A DNA stretch of 44,354 nt from an uncultured Lachnospiraceae bacterium (GTDB lineage Bacteria; Bacillota; Clostridia; Lachnospirales; Lachnospiraceae), in assembly GCA_947627365.1 (NCBI GenBank), contig CANQVT010000020.1:1-44354 (forward strand). The letters run 5' to 3'. Below the pieces are notes generated by a model. The model ran no database searches. It had not been told where the DNA came from and saw only the letters and a program-made list of their open reading frames with translations. The translations under genes and the position numbers were made by a program. Of this stretch, positions 23,320 through 31,277 are shown piece by piece (position 1 is the first letter of the stretch; each line of letters starts with the position of its first letter).

Positions 23320-23344
23320 GATACGCCGGACATGCAGTTTTGTT
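23320..23344 (-). promoter_or_regulatory. ECF-type promoter C (autoregulation of the sigma gene)
   Basis: On the minus strand: AACAAAA (23338-23344), 12 nt, CGTATC (23320-23325) followed by AATATA. It lies 33 nt before the ATG at 23286, and so in front of the ECF operon. The same motif precedes the precursor genes, which implies positive autoregulation. Confidence 0.78.
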
Positions 23345-23366
23345 TGGATTTTTTAAACTTGTTTTC

Positions 23367-23438
23367 ATTATACCATAGATCAGAAGAGCATTTGTGCCCG
23401 CCGATCTGACGTTTGTGCAATCAGAGCTGACGTTTGTG
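23367..23438 (-). promoter_or_regulatory. LytTR-type triple repeat over a sigma-A promoter
   Basis: Three 9-bp boxes read on the plus strand: GCATTTGTG (23388-23396), ACGTTTGTG (23409-23417) and ACGTTTGTG (23430-23438). Their period is exactly 21 bp, two helix turns, as in AgrA/LytTR direct repeats. On the minus strand a perfect TATAAT (23367-23372) follows at a distance that puts the nearest box over the poor -35 (ACAAAT). This is the layout of a LytTR-activated promoter that reads into promoter C and the ECF operon. The likely activator is encoded at 37573-38292. The stretch from 23439 to 23513 holds nothing else I recognise. Confidence 0.7.
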
Positions 23439-23513
23439 TAATCGGCGGCCCCTTCTCGCAATAGCAGCAAATGCGACAGCAGCAAGTCTTCCTCTCGAGG
23501 GTCTGTGCATAAG

Positions 23514-23549
23514 AAAGGGAGGCTGCCCCAGAATAGGGCAGTCCCCTCG
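23514..23549 (-). terminator. Terminator behind the Cys-rich Nif11 precursor
   Basis: On the minus strand a GGGGACTGCCC / GGGGCAGCCTCCC hairpin (CTGCCC/GGGCAG core, 6-7 nt loop) is followed by TTTCTT. It lies between the precursor stop (23607) and the LytTR boxes and would isolate the two units. Confidence 0.65.
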
Positions 23550-23606
23550 CAGTCCCCTTCCGCATTGATACTTTCATTTTTTACGGCGCAGCGCCGTGCG
23601 CCGCCT

Positions 23607-23972
23607 TTATCGCATCTGTACACGACCGGAACTCCCGGATCCGCCGGTATTTTGCTTGTTCACTTCACAGTACATCCAACCATCGTGGTGCGTATGCGAG
23701 TAACCGCAGAGCGTACACCAATTCAAGCCGTTGGTGCATTTTTTGCAGCCGTAAAACGGCGACACGATCAGATAGCCGTCGTCGGTATACTTGCCGCCGC
23801 CCGCGACTGCGCCCAGCTCCGCGTCTGAGAGCTCTCCGGCGGTATGCGCCGCGTCATAAAGATTCTTCGCCTCTTCCTGCGTGAGCTTCTGCCCCTGAGC
23901 CTGAAAGAGCTCCATGATCTCCTCCGCGGACTTCGCCGCTTTCACTTTCTCCATGATTTCCTTCTGATTCAT
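23607..23972 (-). CDS. Nif11-type RiPP precursor with Cys/His-rich core
   Basis: The protein has 121 residues. The leader (1-59) carries AKSAEEIMELFQAQGQKLT and ends GELSDAELGAVAGG. The core of about 62 residues has YGCKKCTNGLNWCTLCGYSH, then HHDGWMYC, and a Gly/Ser-rich tail. Two CxxC pairs plus His and a fifth Cys suggest metal binding (zinc-ribbon or rubredoxin-like) or multiple crosslinks. It has its own ECF-type promoter (24028-24052) and a terminator, so it is a single-gene unit. The leader is true Nif11 type, which makes it more than a stray zinc protein. Confidence 0.85.
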   Translation of the reverse strand: MNQKEIMEKVKAAKSAEEIMELFQAQGQKLTQEEAKNLYDAAHTAGELSDAELGAVAGGGKYTDDGYLIVSPFYGCKKCTNGLNWCTLCGYSHTHHDGWMYCEVNKQNTGGSGSSGRVQMR

Positions 23973-24027
23973 ACCATGACCTCCTTAATCGTTAGAATTT
24001 GTTTTATCTTATTGCCTTTCACATCTT

Positions 24028-24052
24028 TATACGTCAGGCAAACGTTTCTGTT
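24028..24052 (-). promoter_or_regulatory. ECF-type promoter E (Cys-rich Nif11 precursor)
   Basis: On the minus strand: AACAGAA (24046-24052), 12 nt, CGTATA (24028-24033) followed by AAG. It lies 55 nt before the ATG at 23972, in the 100-nt gap behind the second exporter's ABC2 gene. Confidence 0.72.
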
Positions 24053-24072
24053 AGGAGTGTGCAAAAAAAGTT

Positions 24073-26283
24073 TTACGCCGTCGTCTGATCCGCCTCGTCC
24101 GGAGCGTCCAGGCGCTGGCGCGCCACGAGCTCGGCGAACTTCCCGTTCTTCGCGATCAGCTCCTCGTAGGTGCCGTCCTCGACGATCCTGCCCTTCTCGA
24201 GGTAGACGATGCGGTCGCAGTGTCGGATCGTGGAGAGACGGTGCGCGATGACGATCCTCGTGCACTTCAATCCGTCGAGGGACTCGGACACCTTCTTCTG
24301 CGTAAGGTTGTCGAGCGCGCTCGTGGCCTCGTCGAACATCAGGATCTTCGGCTTCGGCGCGATCGCCCTTGCGATCATCAGACGCTGACGCTGTCCGCCG
24401 GACACGCCGCCGCTGCCCTCAGAGATCATCGTGTTCATCCCCATCGGCATCCTGCGGATGTCGTCCGCGATGCCGGCCATCTCCGCCGCCTCCCACGCGT
24501 CGTCGAGCGTCAGCCACGGCGCGGAGATCGTGATGTTGGAGAAGATGTCGCCCTGGAACAGCTTGCCGGCCTGCATCACGGTGCCGATCCTGCGCCGCAA
24601 CGACTTCAGGTCGATGCCGGAGAGATCCTTGCCATCATAGTAGACCGCGCCCTTCTGCGGCGTCTCAAAGCCCAGCATGATGCGCATGAGCGTGGACTTG
24701 CCGCAGCCCGTCGCGCCGACAATCGCCACGTACTGGCCCGGACGAATCTTCAAGGAGAGATCGTCCACCACGTTCGGCATTTGGTCGTTGTAGCGAAACG
24801 ATACATTGTTCAGCTCGATGCCGCCAGAGAGCCGTGTGATCACCTGCTTGCCCTCGGACACCTCGGGCACGGTGTCCATGATCGGCTTCGCCATGTCAAG
24901 GATCGGCTTGATGTTCGCCGCGGTGAGCGCGAGTCCCGCGAGGGACAGAAACGCCCCGCTCACCATGCCGTACGCCGCGTTGAACGCGTAGTAATCTGCT
25001 ACAGAGACGCTGCTTGCGATTGCCATGTAGTACATGACGAAGGTCCCTGCCAGCGTGATCAGCGTGGTGACCACACTGTTGTAGCGGATGATCGCAGGCG
25101 GATTGTAACATACCTTTGCCTGCTTTGCGTAGAGATCTCCCCAGCGGGCGAACGCGCGCTTCTCCGCGCCGGAGAGCTTGATCTTCTGCACGCCCGTGAT
25201 CAGCGCATAGCTCATGCCGCTGACTTTGGCGCCCAGCTCCATCTGTTTGCGCGACACCCTGATCTGCGTCAGCGCGGTGACCACGGTGACAACTAAGGTT
25301 GCCAGAATGATCAGCAGCGCGGGCGCCACCAGCGCAGGCGCGTAAGCAAAGATCTGCGTAATGTAGATCAACGAAAACAGCGAGGTAAGTCCCGTCGTAA
25401 ACACAGCCTCCACCAGCATGGTGCACAGCGCGTTCATGTTCTGCGTCCGCGAGAAGAGCTCGCCTGAGCTGTAGTTCTTGAAAAACGCGGCCGGAAGCGA
25501 CATGACGCGCGCCATCGTCGCAGCCTCCACGGTGACGTTCATCTTCGTGCGGATCCTGGCCATAAAGAGATTCTTCACCGCCTCGATCATCAGCCGGGAG
25601 ACAGTCACGCAGATCATAAATATCCCGAGGGACGCAAGCAGCGCGAGATCCTTATTCTCCACGACAAGCCCGAAAAGCAGCTGGTTCAGCTTCGGGCCGA
25701 GCATTCCGACGAGGGTGACCGCAAAGGTAGCGACCGCCGCCAGAATGTAATCGGAGGGCGCGAGAATCGAGGCAATATACTTCAGTAAGTCGGCAAAGCC
25801 GATCTTCTTCAGCGGAAACGGCTTGTAGAAGGCGACCGCATCCTCCTCGAAGAGCTCCTCATTTTTCCTGGAAACCTTCACGGTTTTTCCCGTCTCGGTG
25901 TCAAAAAAGGTATATCCGCTCAAGGCTCCCGGGATGAGCGCCACGACGGAACCGTCCGACTTGCGCACGCCGAGCATCGCCCCGATGGCGTCCTTGTACC
26001 AGCCCTTCTCCAGATGAACCGTCCTGCGCATGATGCCATAAGGCCGCATGAGGAATTCAAGTTGTTCGTTCATATCTGTGATAGTCTCCGGCACTTCCTG
26101 CGACTTCACATGGTAAAATCTAAGGATCGCGTCAATCGCGTCCTTCGCGCGGCTTCTGTCGTCCGCGAAAGCCGCGGATACGCGCGCGCCCGTGACGGCG
26201 TCTGAGATCCCGAGAAACGCTTCCTCGAAGGTGTTCTGATCATGCTTCTTTCTCTCTTTTATCTGTTCGTCAAACCAACCCAT
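24073..26283 (-). CDS. NHLM-type exporter, ABC2 subunit (copy 2)
   Basis: The protein has 736 residues with a cytoplasmic N-terminal domain, a six-helix membrane domain (about 180-445), and an ATPase with Walker A GATGCGKST, signature VSGGQRQR, Walker B ILMFDEATS and H-loop AHRLST. It is a full-length paralogue of 12672-14858. It starts 12 nt behind its ABC1 partner and ends the 14-kb same-strand run that begins at the LytTR regulator. Confidence 0.9.
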   Translation of the reverse strand: MGWFDEQIKERKKHDQNTFEEAFLGISDAVTGARVSAAFADDRSRAKDAIDAILRFYHVKSQEVPETITDMNEQLEFLMRPYGIMRRTVHLEKGWYKDAIGAMLGVRKSDGSVVALIPGALSGYTFFDTETGKTVKVSRKNEELFEEDAVAFYKPFPLKKIGFADLLKYIASILAPSDYILAAVATFAVTLVGMLGPKLNQLLFGLVVENKDLALLASLGIFMICVTVSRLMIEAVKNLFMARIRTKMNVTVEAATMARVMSLPAAFFKNYSSGELFSRTQNMNALCTMLVEAVFTTGLTSLFSLIYITQIFAYAPALVAPALLIILATLVVTVVTALTQIRVSRKQMELGAKVSGMSYALITGVQKIKLSGAEKRAFARWGDLYAKQAKVCYNPPAIIRYNSVVTTLITLAGTFVMYYMAIASSVSVADYYAFNAAYGMVSGAFLSLAGLALTAANIKPILDMAKPIMDTVPEVSEGKQVITRLSGGIELNNVSFRYNDQMPNVVDDLSLKIRPGQYVAIVGATGCGKSTLMRIMLGFETPQKGAVYYDGKDLSGIDLKSLRRRIGTVMQAGKLFQGDIFSNITISAPWLTLDDAWEAAEMAGIADDIRRMPMGMNTMISEGSGGVSGGQRQRLMIARAIAPKPKILMFDEATSALDNLTQKKVSESLDGLKCTRIVIAHRLSTIRHCDRIVYLEKGRIVEDGTYEELIAKNGKFAELVARQRLDAPDEADQTTA

Positions 26284-26295
26284 GATCTCACCTCC

Positions 26296-28479
26296 TTATT
26301 CGTTCGAAACGAGCTGCGTATAGTAGCCATTCTTTGCGTACAGTTCCTCGTGCGTCCCACGCTCCACGACCTTGCCGTGATCCATGACGATGATCTCGTC
26401 GCAGTCCCGGATGGTCGAGAGCCGGTGCGCCACCACGACACAGGTGATGCCCCTGTCCTTGATGGACTTCACCACCTCGTACTCGGTCTTGGCGTCGAGC
26501 GCGCTCGTGGCCTCGTCCAAAATGATGATGGTCGGATCCTGCGCCAGGACGCGGGCGATCTCCATACGCTGGCGCTGCCCGCCCGAGAAATCCTGCCCGC
26601 CCTCGGTGAGCACGTAATCATACCCGCCGTCGCGCTGCATGATGTCTTCATGGAGCTGGGCGTCCTTCGCCGCGAGGATCATCTCAAAGTCCTCGATGGA
26701 ATCGTCCCACATCTTGATGTTGTTCCGTATTGTGTCCTCAAAGAGGATGATGTCCTGATCCACAACCGCGAGCGAGCCTGTAAACACGCTGCGGTCGATG
26801 TCCTTCATCGGCTTGCCGTCGAAGAGGATCTCTCCGCTCCACGGCTGATAGAGTCCGGAGATTAGCTTGGAGAGCGTCGACTTGCCGCAGCCTGAGCCGC
26901 CGACAAAGGCCACGCGGCTGCCGGTCTTGAGCGTCAGATTGAAATCCTCGATCAACGGTTCGGCGAGCCGGGAGTAACCAAAGGTCACATTTTTCAGCTC
27001 CACATTGCCCGAGAGCTTATCGAATTCAGCATCCTCGCCGTCCTTGTTCTCATCGTTGTAATTGACGTCGAGCGGGTACTCCATGACGTCCTCGACGCGC
27101 TCCATCTGGGTGCGCATCTCCTGAATGGACTGCCCCGCCTCGATCAGCTGCATCGCCGGTCCCGTGAACGCGCTTAAGAAGCCCTGGAACGCCATCACCA
27201 TACCGACCGTGAAATGTCCCTGGATCGCAAACAGTACGCCCAGGATCAGCACGATGTTGTTGGCCAGCTCGGTGATCACCGTCGGGATCATCCCGAGGTA
27301 TTCGTTCAACTTCGCGAAACGCACCTGCTGGGTGTTCACGCTGGCCTGATAGCCCGCCCATTTCTCATAGTAGCCGGTCTCCGCGCCGCTCGCCTTGATC
27401 GTCTCGATCATCTCGATGCCCGCGACCGTCGAGCCAGCCAGCTTGCCAGCGTCGCGCATCTGCACGCGGGTGATGTTGACACGCTTCGCGGAGATGACGC
27501 GCGACATCGCCACGTTGATCAGGATCGAAGCGATGCCCACCAGCGCCAGCACCGGGCTGTAGCGCAACATGACGACGAGGTAGAAGACCATCATCGCCGC
27601 GTTCAGCACGAGCGGAGCGAAAGTGTTCACGAGCGTATCCGCAATGGTGGCGCTCGCATCCTGTCGCTGCTGGATGTCGCCCGCCATGCGCTGTGAGAAG
27701 AATTCCATCGGCATCCGCAGCACCTTCCACAGGAAGGAGGTGTTCCCGACCGCGGCGAGCTTACCCTGGATCAGGTAATTTGTCTTCGCCTGGACAAACG
27801 CCACCACAAGCTGCATGACAGAGATAAACGCCAGCGCGGCAAAGAACGGCCAGAACCATTCCGGATTCTGATGCGTGAGTAGCCGATCCAGGAAGATCCG
27901 TGAAAATGCCGGCTGGATAATGCCGATGATCGAGGTGATCGTCGTCGTGAGAATGACAAAGACGATCGCCGCCTCCGCACCGACCAGTCGCTTTCTCGCA
28001 AAGGACAACACGCTCTTCGGCTTTCCACCCGGCTCGAAGCTCTCCGTCGGCTCGAACATCAGGCAGATGCCCGTAAAGCTCTGGTCGAAGGTCTCCATCG
28101 AGACGGTATAGTTGCCCTTCGCGGGATCGTTCAGGACGACCTTGTCCCCCTTAAACCCGCAGAGGACGACGAAGTGATTGAAATTCCAGTGGATGATGCA
28201 GGGAAATGTCCCCTTTTCCTTCAGCATCTCCGGCTCGTAGCGGTAGCCCTTCGCCTGCAGGCCGTAGCTGCGCGCAGCCTTGAGGACGTTCTTCGCGTTT
28301 GAGCCGTCCCGGGAGACGCCGCAGTCTGCGCGAACCTGCTCAAGCGGGATCCACTTTCCGTAGTAAGCAAGGATCATCGTCAACGACGCCGCGCCGCACT
28401 CGAGCGCCTCCAGCTGCATCACGACGGGAACCTTCGCCACGCCTTTTGTGATTGGTTTGTTCTGTTTTTTCTTCACCAT
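26296..28479 (-). CDS. NHLM-type exporter ABC1 with intact C39 peptidase (copy 2)
   Basis: The protein has 727 residues: C39 peptidase (about 15-145), membrane domain, and ATPase (Walker A GGSGCGKST, signature FSGGQRQR, Walker B IIILDEATS). The catalytic set is complete: Gln22, Cys28 in LECGAASL, His102 in NHFVVLCGF and Asp118 in NDP. So this exporter should be able to cut double-glycine leaders as it exports them, and it could also serve the first locus, whose own C39 domain is degenerate. Spacing to the HlyD-like gene is 8 nt. Confidence 0.93.
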   Translation of the reverse strand: MVKKKQNKPITKGVAKVPVVMQLEALECGAASLTMILAYYGKWIPLEQVRADCGVSRDGSNAKNVLKAARSYGLQAKGYRYEPEMLKEKGTFPCIIHWNFNHFVVLCGFKGDKVVLNDPAKGNYTVSMETFDQSFTGICLMFEPTESFEPGGKPKSVLSFARKRLVGAEAAIVFVILTTTITSIIGIIQPAFSRIFLDRLLTHQNPEWFWPFFAALAFISVMQLVVAFVQAKTNYLIQGKLAAVGNTSFLWKVLRMPMEFFSQRMAGDIQQRQDASATIADTLVNTFAPLVLNAAMMVFYLVVMLRYSPVLALVGIASILINVAMSRVISAKRVNITRVQMRDAGKLAGSTVAGIEMIETIKASGAETGYYEKWAGYQASVNTQQVRFAKLNEYLGMIPTVITELANNIVLILGVLFAIQGHFTVGMVMAFQGFLSAFTGPAMQLIEAGQSIQEMRTQMERVEDVMEYPLDVNYNDENKDGEDAEFDKLSGNVELKNVTFGYSRLAEPLIEDFNLTLKTGSRVAFVGGSGCGKSTLSKLISGLYQPWSGEILFDGKPMKDIDRSVFTGSLAVVDQDIILFEDTIRNNIKMWDDSIEDFEMILAAKDAQLHEDIMQRDGGYDYVLTEGGQDFSGGQRQRMEIARVLAQDPTIIILDEATSALDAKTEYEVVKSIKDRGITCVVVAHRLSTIRDCDEIIVMDHGKVVERGTHEELYAKNGYYTQLVSNE

Positions 28480-28487
28480 AGCTCACC

Positions 28488-28961
28488 TCAGTTAAACAGG
28501 AATGACATCGGAGAGACCTGCTCCGTGACGATCGACACCTCATAGATGCCGTCCGGAAGCGTTTCGTTCAAGGTCAGAGGATAGACCCACTCGCCTTCGG
28601 AAAGTCCGCCGACGCGCAGTGCGTACTCGGGAAAGCTCTCATCCACGGCAATCGGCTCGGCGGTGATCTCCTTCACCGTATACTCCTTGTTGCCGATACG
28701 CACGATATTGCTCTGCCCGACTCCGTCGATCTCCGTCTCCTTTACGTAGCAGATGGCTGTGCCGTCCTCTGAGATGGCGACCGTGGACAACTTCGTCTCA
28801 AGGGAGCCTACGATACCCCACACAATGAAGCCTACGAGCAGCACGATGACCGCCGAGAGCGTGAGCCAAATCCCGGGATTTGTCACCCTGATGTAATCGT
28901 TCAGCTGCTCAGGTGAGGACACCCGCTCCAGACTCTTTTCCCTGAAAATTGAATTTGCCAT
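28488..28961 (-). CDS. Minimal HlyD-like membrane fusion protein of NHLM exporter (copy 2)
   Basis: The protein has 157 residues. It opens with SPEQLNDYIRVTNPGIWL, has one membrane helix (about 32-53) and a beta-rich extracellular part ending SPMSFLFN. It is a paralogue of 17102-17584 in sequence ends and position. Both lack the long coiled-coil of Gram-negative HlyD. The 86-nt gap upstream has no ECF-type promoter, so this exporter is probably read from the operon upstream. Confidence 0.72.
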   Translation of the reverse strand: MANSIFREKSLERVSSPEQLNDYIRVTNPGIWLTLSAVIVLLVGFIVWGIVGSLETKLSTVAISEDGTAICYVKETEIDGVGQSNIVRIGNKEYTVKEITAEPIAVDESFPEYALRVGGLSEGEWVYPLTLNETLPDGIYEVSIVTEQVSPMSFLFN

Positions 28962-29047
28962 GTCTCTTTTCCTCCCATTTCCTGTTTTCTATTTCCACGG
29001 ATGACATATGGCCTGCTTCACATCCTGCCTCCGGAATTTCGTATCTC

Positions 29048-29455
29048 TTATATATTCTTGGTTATCTTTAGAATATTTTGTCCGTCCTTATACTCATAGT
29101 CCACACCGTCCATGCTCTTCTTGACCATGTAGATGCCGAGTCCGCCGATCTCTCTCTCCTCCGCGGAGAGCGTGATGTCGGGATCCTCCTTTTTGAGCGG
29201 GTCGTAGGGCACGCCGTTGTCGATGAAGGTGATCACCACGGCAAGCGGGGCCTCCTTCAGCTCCACGCGCACCGTAGCGACACCGACGCCCGACTCGTAA
29301 GCGTAGTTCGCGATGTTGCCAAACAGCTCATCGATCGCGATGTCAATCTGCGTCTGCGCCTTCATGGAACAGCCATGCGCCTCGAGCTGTTCATCCACGA
29401 ACTCCGTGACTACGGGGATATTTTCCACCTTCGCCTCGATCGTCATTTCTTTCAT
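29048..29455 (-). CDS. RsbW/SpoIIAB-like anti-sigma-type serine kinase
   Basis: The protein has 135 residues from ATG 29455, which has GGAGGG 8 nt upstream. It is an HATPase_c_2 domain alone: IDIAIDELFGNIANYAYE (N-box), FIDNGVPYDP (G1) and GGLGIYMVKKSMD (G2). Such kinases hold a partner in check and phosphorylate a STAS antagonist. The STAS protein (35704-36000) and a PP2C phosphatase (33469-35637) are in the same run, which makes a complete partner-switching set. The target it sequesters is not evident; no sigma-B or sigma-F type gene is in the window. Confidence 0.9.
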   Translation of the reverse strand: MKEMTIEAKVENIPVVTEFVDEQLEAHGCSMKAQTQIDIAIDELFGNIANYAYESGVGVATVRVELKEAPLAVVITFIDNGVPYDPLKKEDPDITLSAEEREIGGLGIYMVKKSMDGVDYEYKDGQNILKITKNI

Positions 29456-29468
29456 CTGAATCCCTCCT

Positions 29469-30056
29469 TCATCCTGCCTCGCCGTCCGGAGCGTCGCCCG
29501 CGTTTTCATCCTCCAGCTCCAGAACGTACTGCTCGCCATCGCATTTGCAGCGGCCCTTGCAAAAGACGCAGTAGTAATCCTTCATATGATACCAGGGTCG
29601 GGAGACCTTGTGCAGATAGCGGAAGCCGTTCCGCAGATGCGCTCCCCGCGCCGGAACCTTGCCGTCGTACGCCCAGATCAGTGAGGTGACAGCGCCAAAT
29701 TCCCCGCGGCTTTTCAGATCCGCAAGGGCGTCAGCCAACAGCCTGGAGCCGATCCCCTGCCCCTGACAGTCGGAGGCCATGCACATGCTCCGAAATTTGA
29801 CCAGCTTCTTTCCATGCGCCAGCCGATTCAGCTCCTCGAGCGGGATCTTCGTCTCCTCGTGCAGCTTCTGCGCCGATTCCACCCCGAACAGCGTGATCCC
29901 CGCCAGGCGACCATCTTCCCGCCTCGCCGCGTAAAAGAATTCATTTTTATCGCTGATATGCCAGCGCATCTCCTCCTCTGTCATATAACGCTCGCCGAAA
30001 TTCTCGTCGAACATTTCCATCAGAAATGGGATATCTGTCTCCCTCACATAGTCCAT
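29469..30056 (-). CDS. GNAT-family N-acetyltransferase with Cys-rich tail
   Basis: The protein has 195 residues. The GNAT core has the acetyl-CoA loop CQGQGIG after FRSMCMAS, and the usual strands before and after. The C-terminal 40 residues add YYCVFCKGRCKCDGEQYV, a compact set of Cys (CxxC and CxC) that may bind metal. The substrate is unknown. It sits between the MFS gene (54-nt gap) and the RsbW-like gene (13 nt) in the same operon. Confidence 0.8.
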   Translation of the reverse strand: MDYVRETDIPFLMEMFDENFGERYMTEEEMRWHISDKNEFFYAARREDGRLAGITLFGVESAQKLHEETKIPLEELNRLAHGKKLVKFRSMCMASDCQGQGIGSRLLADALADLKSRGEFGAVTSLIWAYDGKVPARGAHLRNGFRYLHKVSRPWYHMKDYYCVFCKGRCKCDGEQYVLELEDENAGDAPDGEAG

Positions 30057-30110
30057 GTCTCGCTACCTCCTGTATATCGTCGTTATTATTTTCTGTCTGA
30101 AAAGTAGCCA

Positions 30111-31277
30111 TCAGGGCTTCCTTGGGATTCTTGCCAGCGCGAGATACGCCCCAAGTCCGACAAACAGAAAAAGTCCCAGGGACATTACGCCTCCGGACAC
30201 CAAAATCAGCGATGGCCCGATCATCTGTCCCACCCGGGACACCAGAATATAGATAATCAGTGCGTCGTTGTCGGAATAGCTCTGTGTGGTCTTCGTCTTC
30301 GTGAATGCGTCCATGATCACCGAGAGGCCGAACGAATCCAGCACTCCGCAGAGCACCACGGCCAGCACCAGCAGCGGCATCACCGCTACCCAGCCGTACA
30401 GCGCGATCAACACCGCGCTCGCCGCCATGTAGAGGTATGTGGCTTTAAGAGACGACATCCGGTCGGAGACAAAGTCGGTCATGAACGGCCCCACGTATGC
30501 GCAGAGCAGGTAATTCACCAGCATCAGCACCGAGGCAACCGTCGCGGAATACCCGTATTCGTTGACAAAAAGAGGCACAATGTACGAGATGAAGACCGAA
30601 CAGGTGTAGACCGGCAGCAGCAGAAACAGCAGGAATTTCAGAGCGTGCACATTCTTCAGCACCCGGAAGATGTCCGCGTAGCTTCCCGCCTCCACTCTCC
30701 CCTCGATCCGCACTCTCAGAGACATCACTAACGGCACCAGCAAAAGCACGGCGGAGCCCAGATAAATGTGCGTGTAGGCCAGCTGATTCGCCAATATTCC
30801 GCCCAGGATCGTTCCCATGCACTGCCCGGCGAACGCGCCGCCGTTCACATACACGAGCGCGCGCATCCTCTGCCTGCCGTCCGCAAAGAGGAACGCGTAG
30901 TAGCGTATGCCGATGAAGAGGCAGCCACTCCCGAATCCGGAGATGCCGAAACCCAGGAACAGCATGAGGTAGTCAACCGCGGCTCCACGCACGATCAGTC
31001 CGAGCATCAACGCGAGTACTCCGACACTCAAAAAGGAGCCAAAGCGCTTCGTCCGCCTGCAGATTCCGCCGGAGACAAACACGCCAAGCGCCGTCATCGC
31101 CGAGAGAAAGGTGATCGGAAGACTCACCAGCAGATCCATATTCCCCTCCGGCACCGCCATCGCCATCTGCCGGATATAGACGACATTGAACGAGTCGCCG
31201 ATCGACGCGGCGAAGAACGCAAACACGAAAATCAGGCGGACAAACGCATTCTGTTTCATGAATTCAGACTGTTCCAT
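30111..31277 (-). CDS. MFS transporter
   Basis: The protein has 388 residues with about 12 hydrophobic helices and the MFS loop features (SGGICRRTKRFG between helices 2 and 3). The substrate is not evident. It overlaps the end of the upstream sensor gene by 14 bp, so it is translated with it. Its place within a signalling module suggests export or uptake of the sensed ligand, which is inference. Confidence 0.85.
   Translation of the reverse strand: MEQSEFMKQNAFVRLIFVFAFFAASIGDSFNVVYIRQMAMAVPEGNMDLLVSLPITFLSAMTALGVFVSGGICRRTKRFGSFLSVGVLALMLGLIVRGAAVDYLMLFLGFGISGFGSGCLFIGIRYYAFLFADGRQRMRALVYVNGGAFAGQCMGTILGGILANQLAYTHIYLGSAVLLLVPLVMSLRVRIEGRVEAGSYADIFRVLKNVHALKFLLFLLLPVYTCSVFISYIVPLFVNEYGYSATVASVLMLVNYLLCAYVGPFMTDFVSDRMSSLKATYLYMAASAVLIALYGWVAVMPLLVLAVVLCGVLDSFGLSVIMDAFTKTKTTQSYSDNDALIIYILVSRVGQMIGPSLILVSGGVMSLGLFLFVGLGAYLALARIPRKP

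Noticed and set aside
23570-23600. A terminator at the ACGGCG/CGCCGT palindrome behind the Cys-rich precursor
   Set aside because: On the minus strand the stem is followed by A and not T; the hairpin at 23514-23549 is the better terminator.
23249-23623. A 124-codon minus-strand open frame over the ECF promoter region
   Set aside because: It spans the terminator, the LytTR boxes and promoter C, overlaps the ECF-coupled gene in another frame, and its product has no protein-like features.
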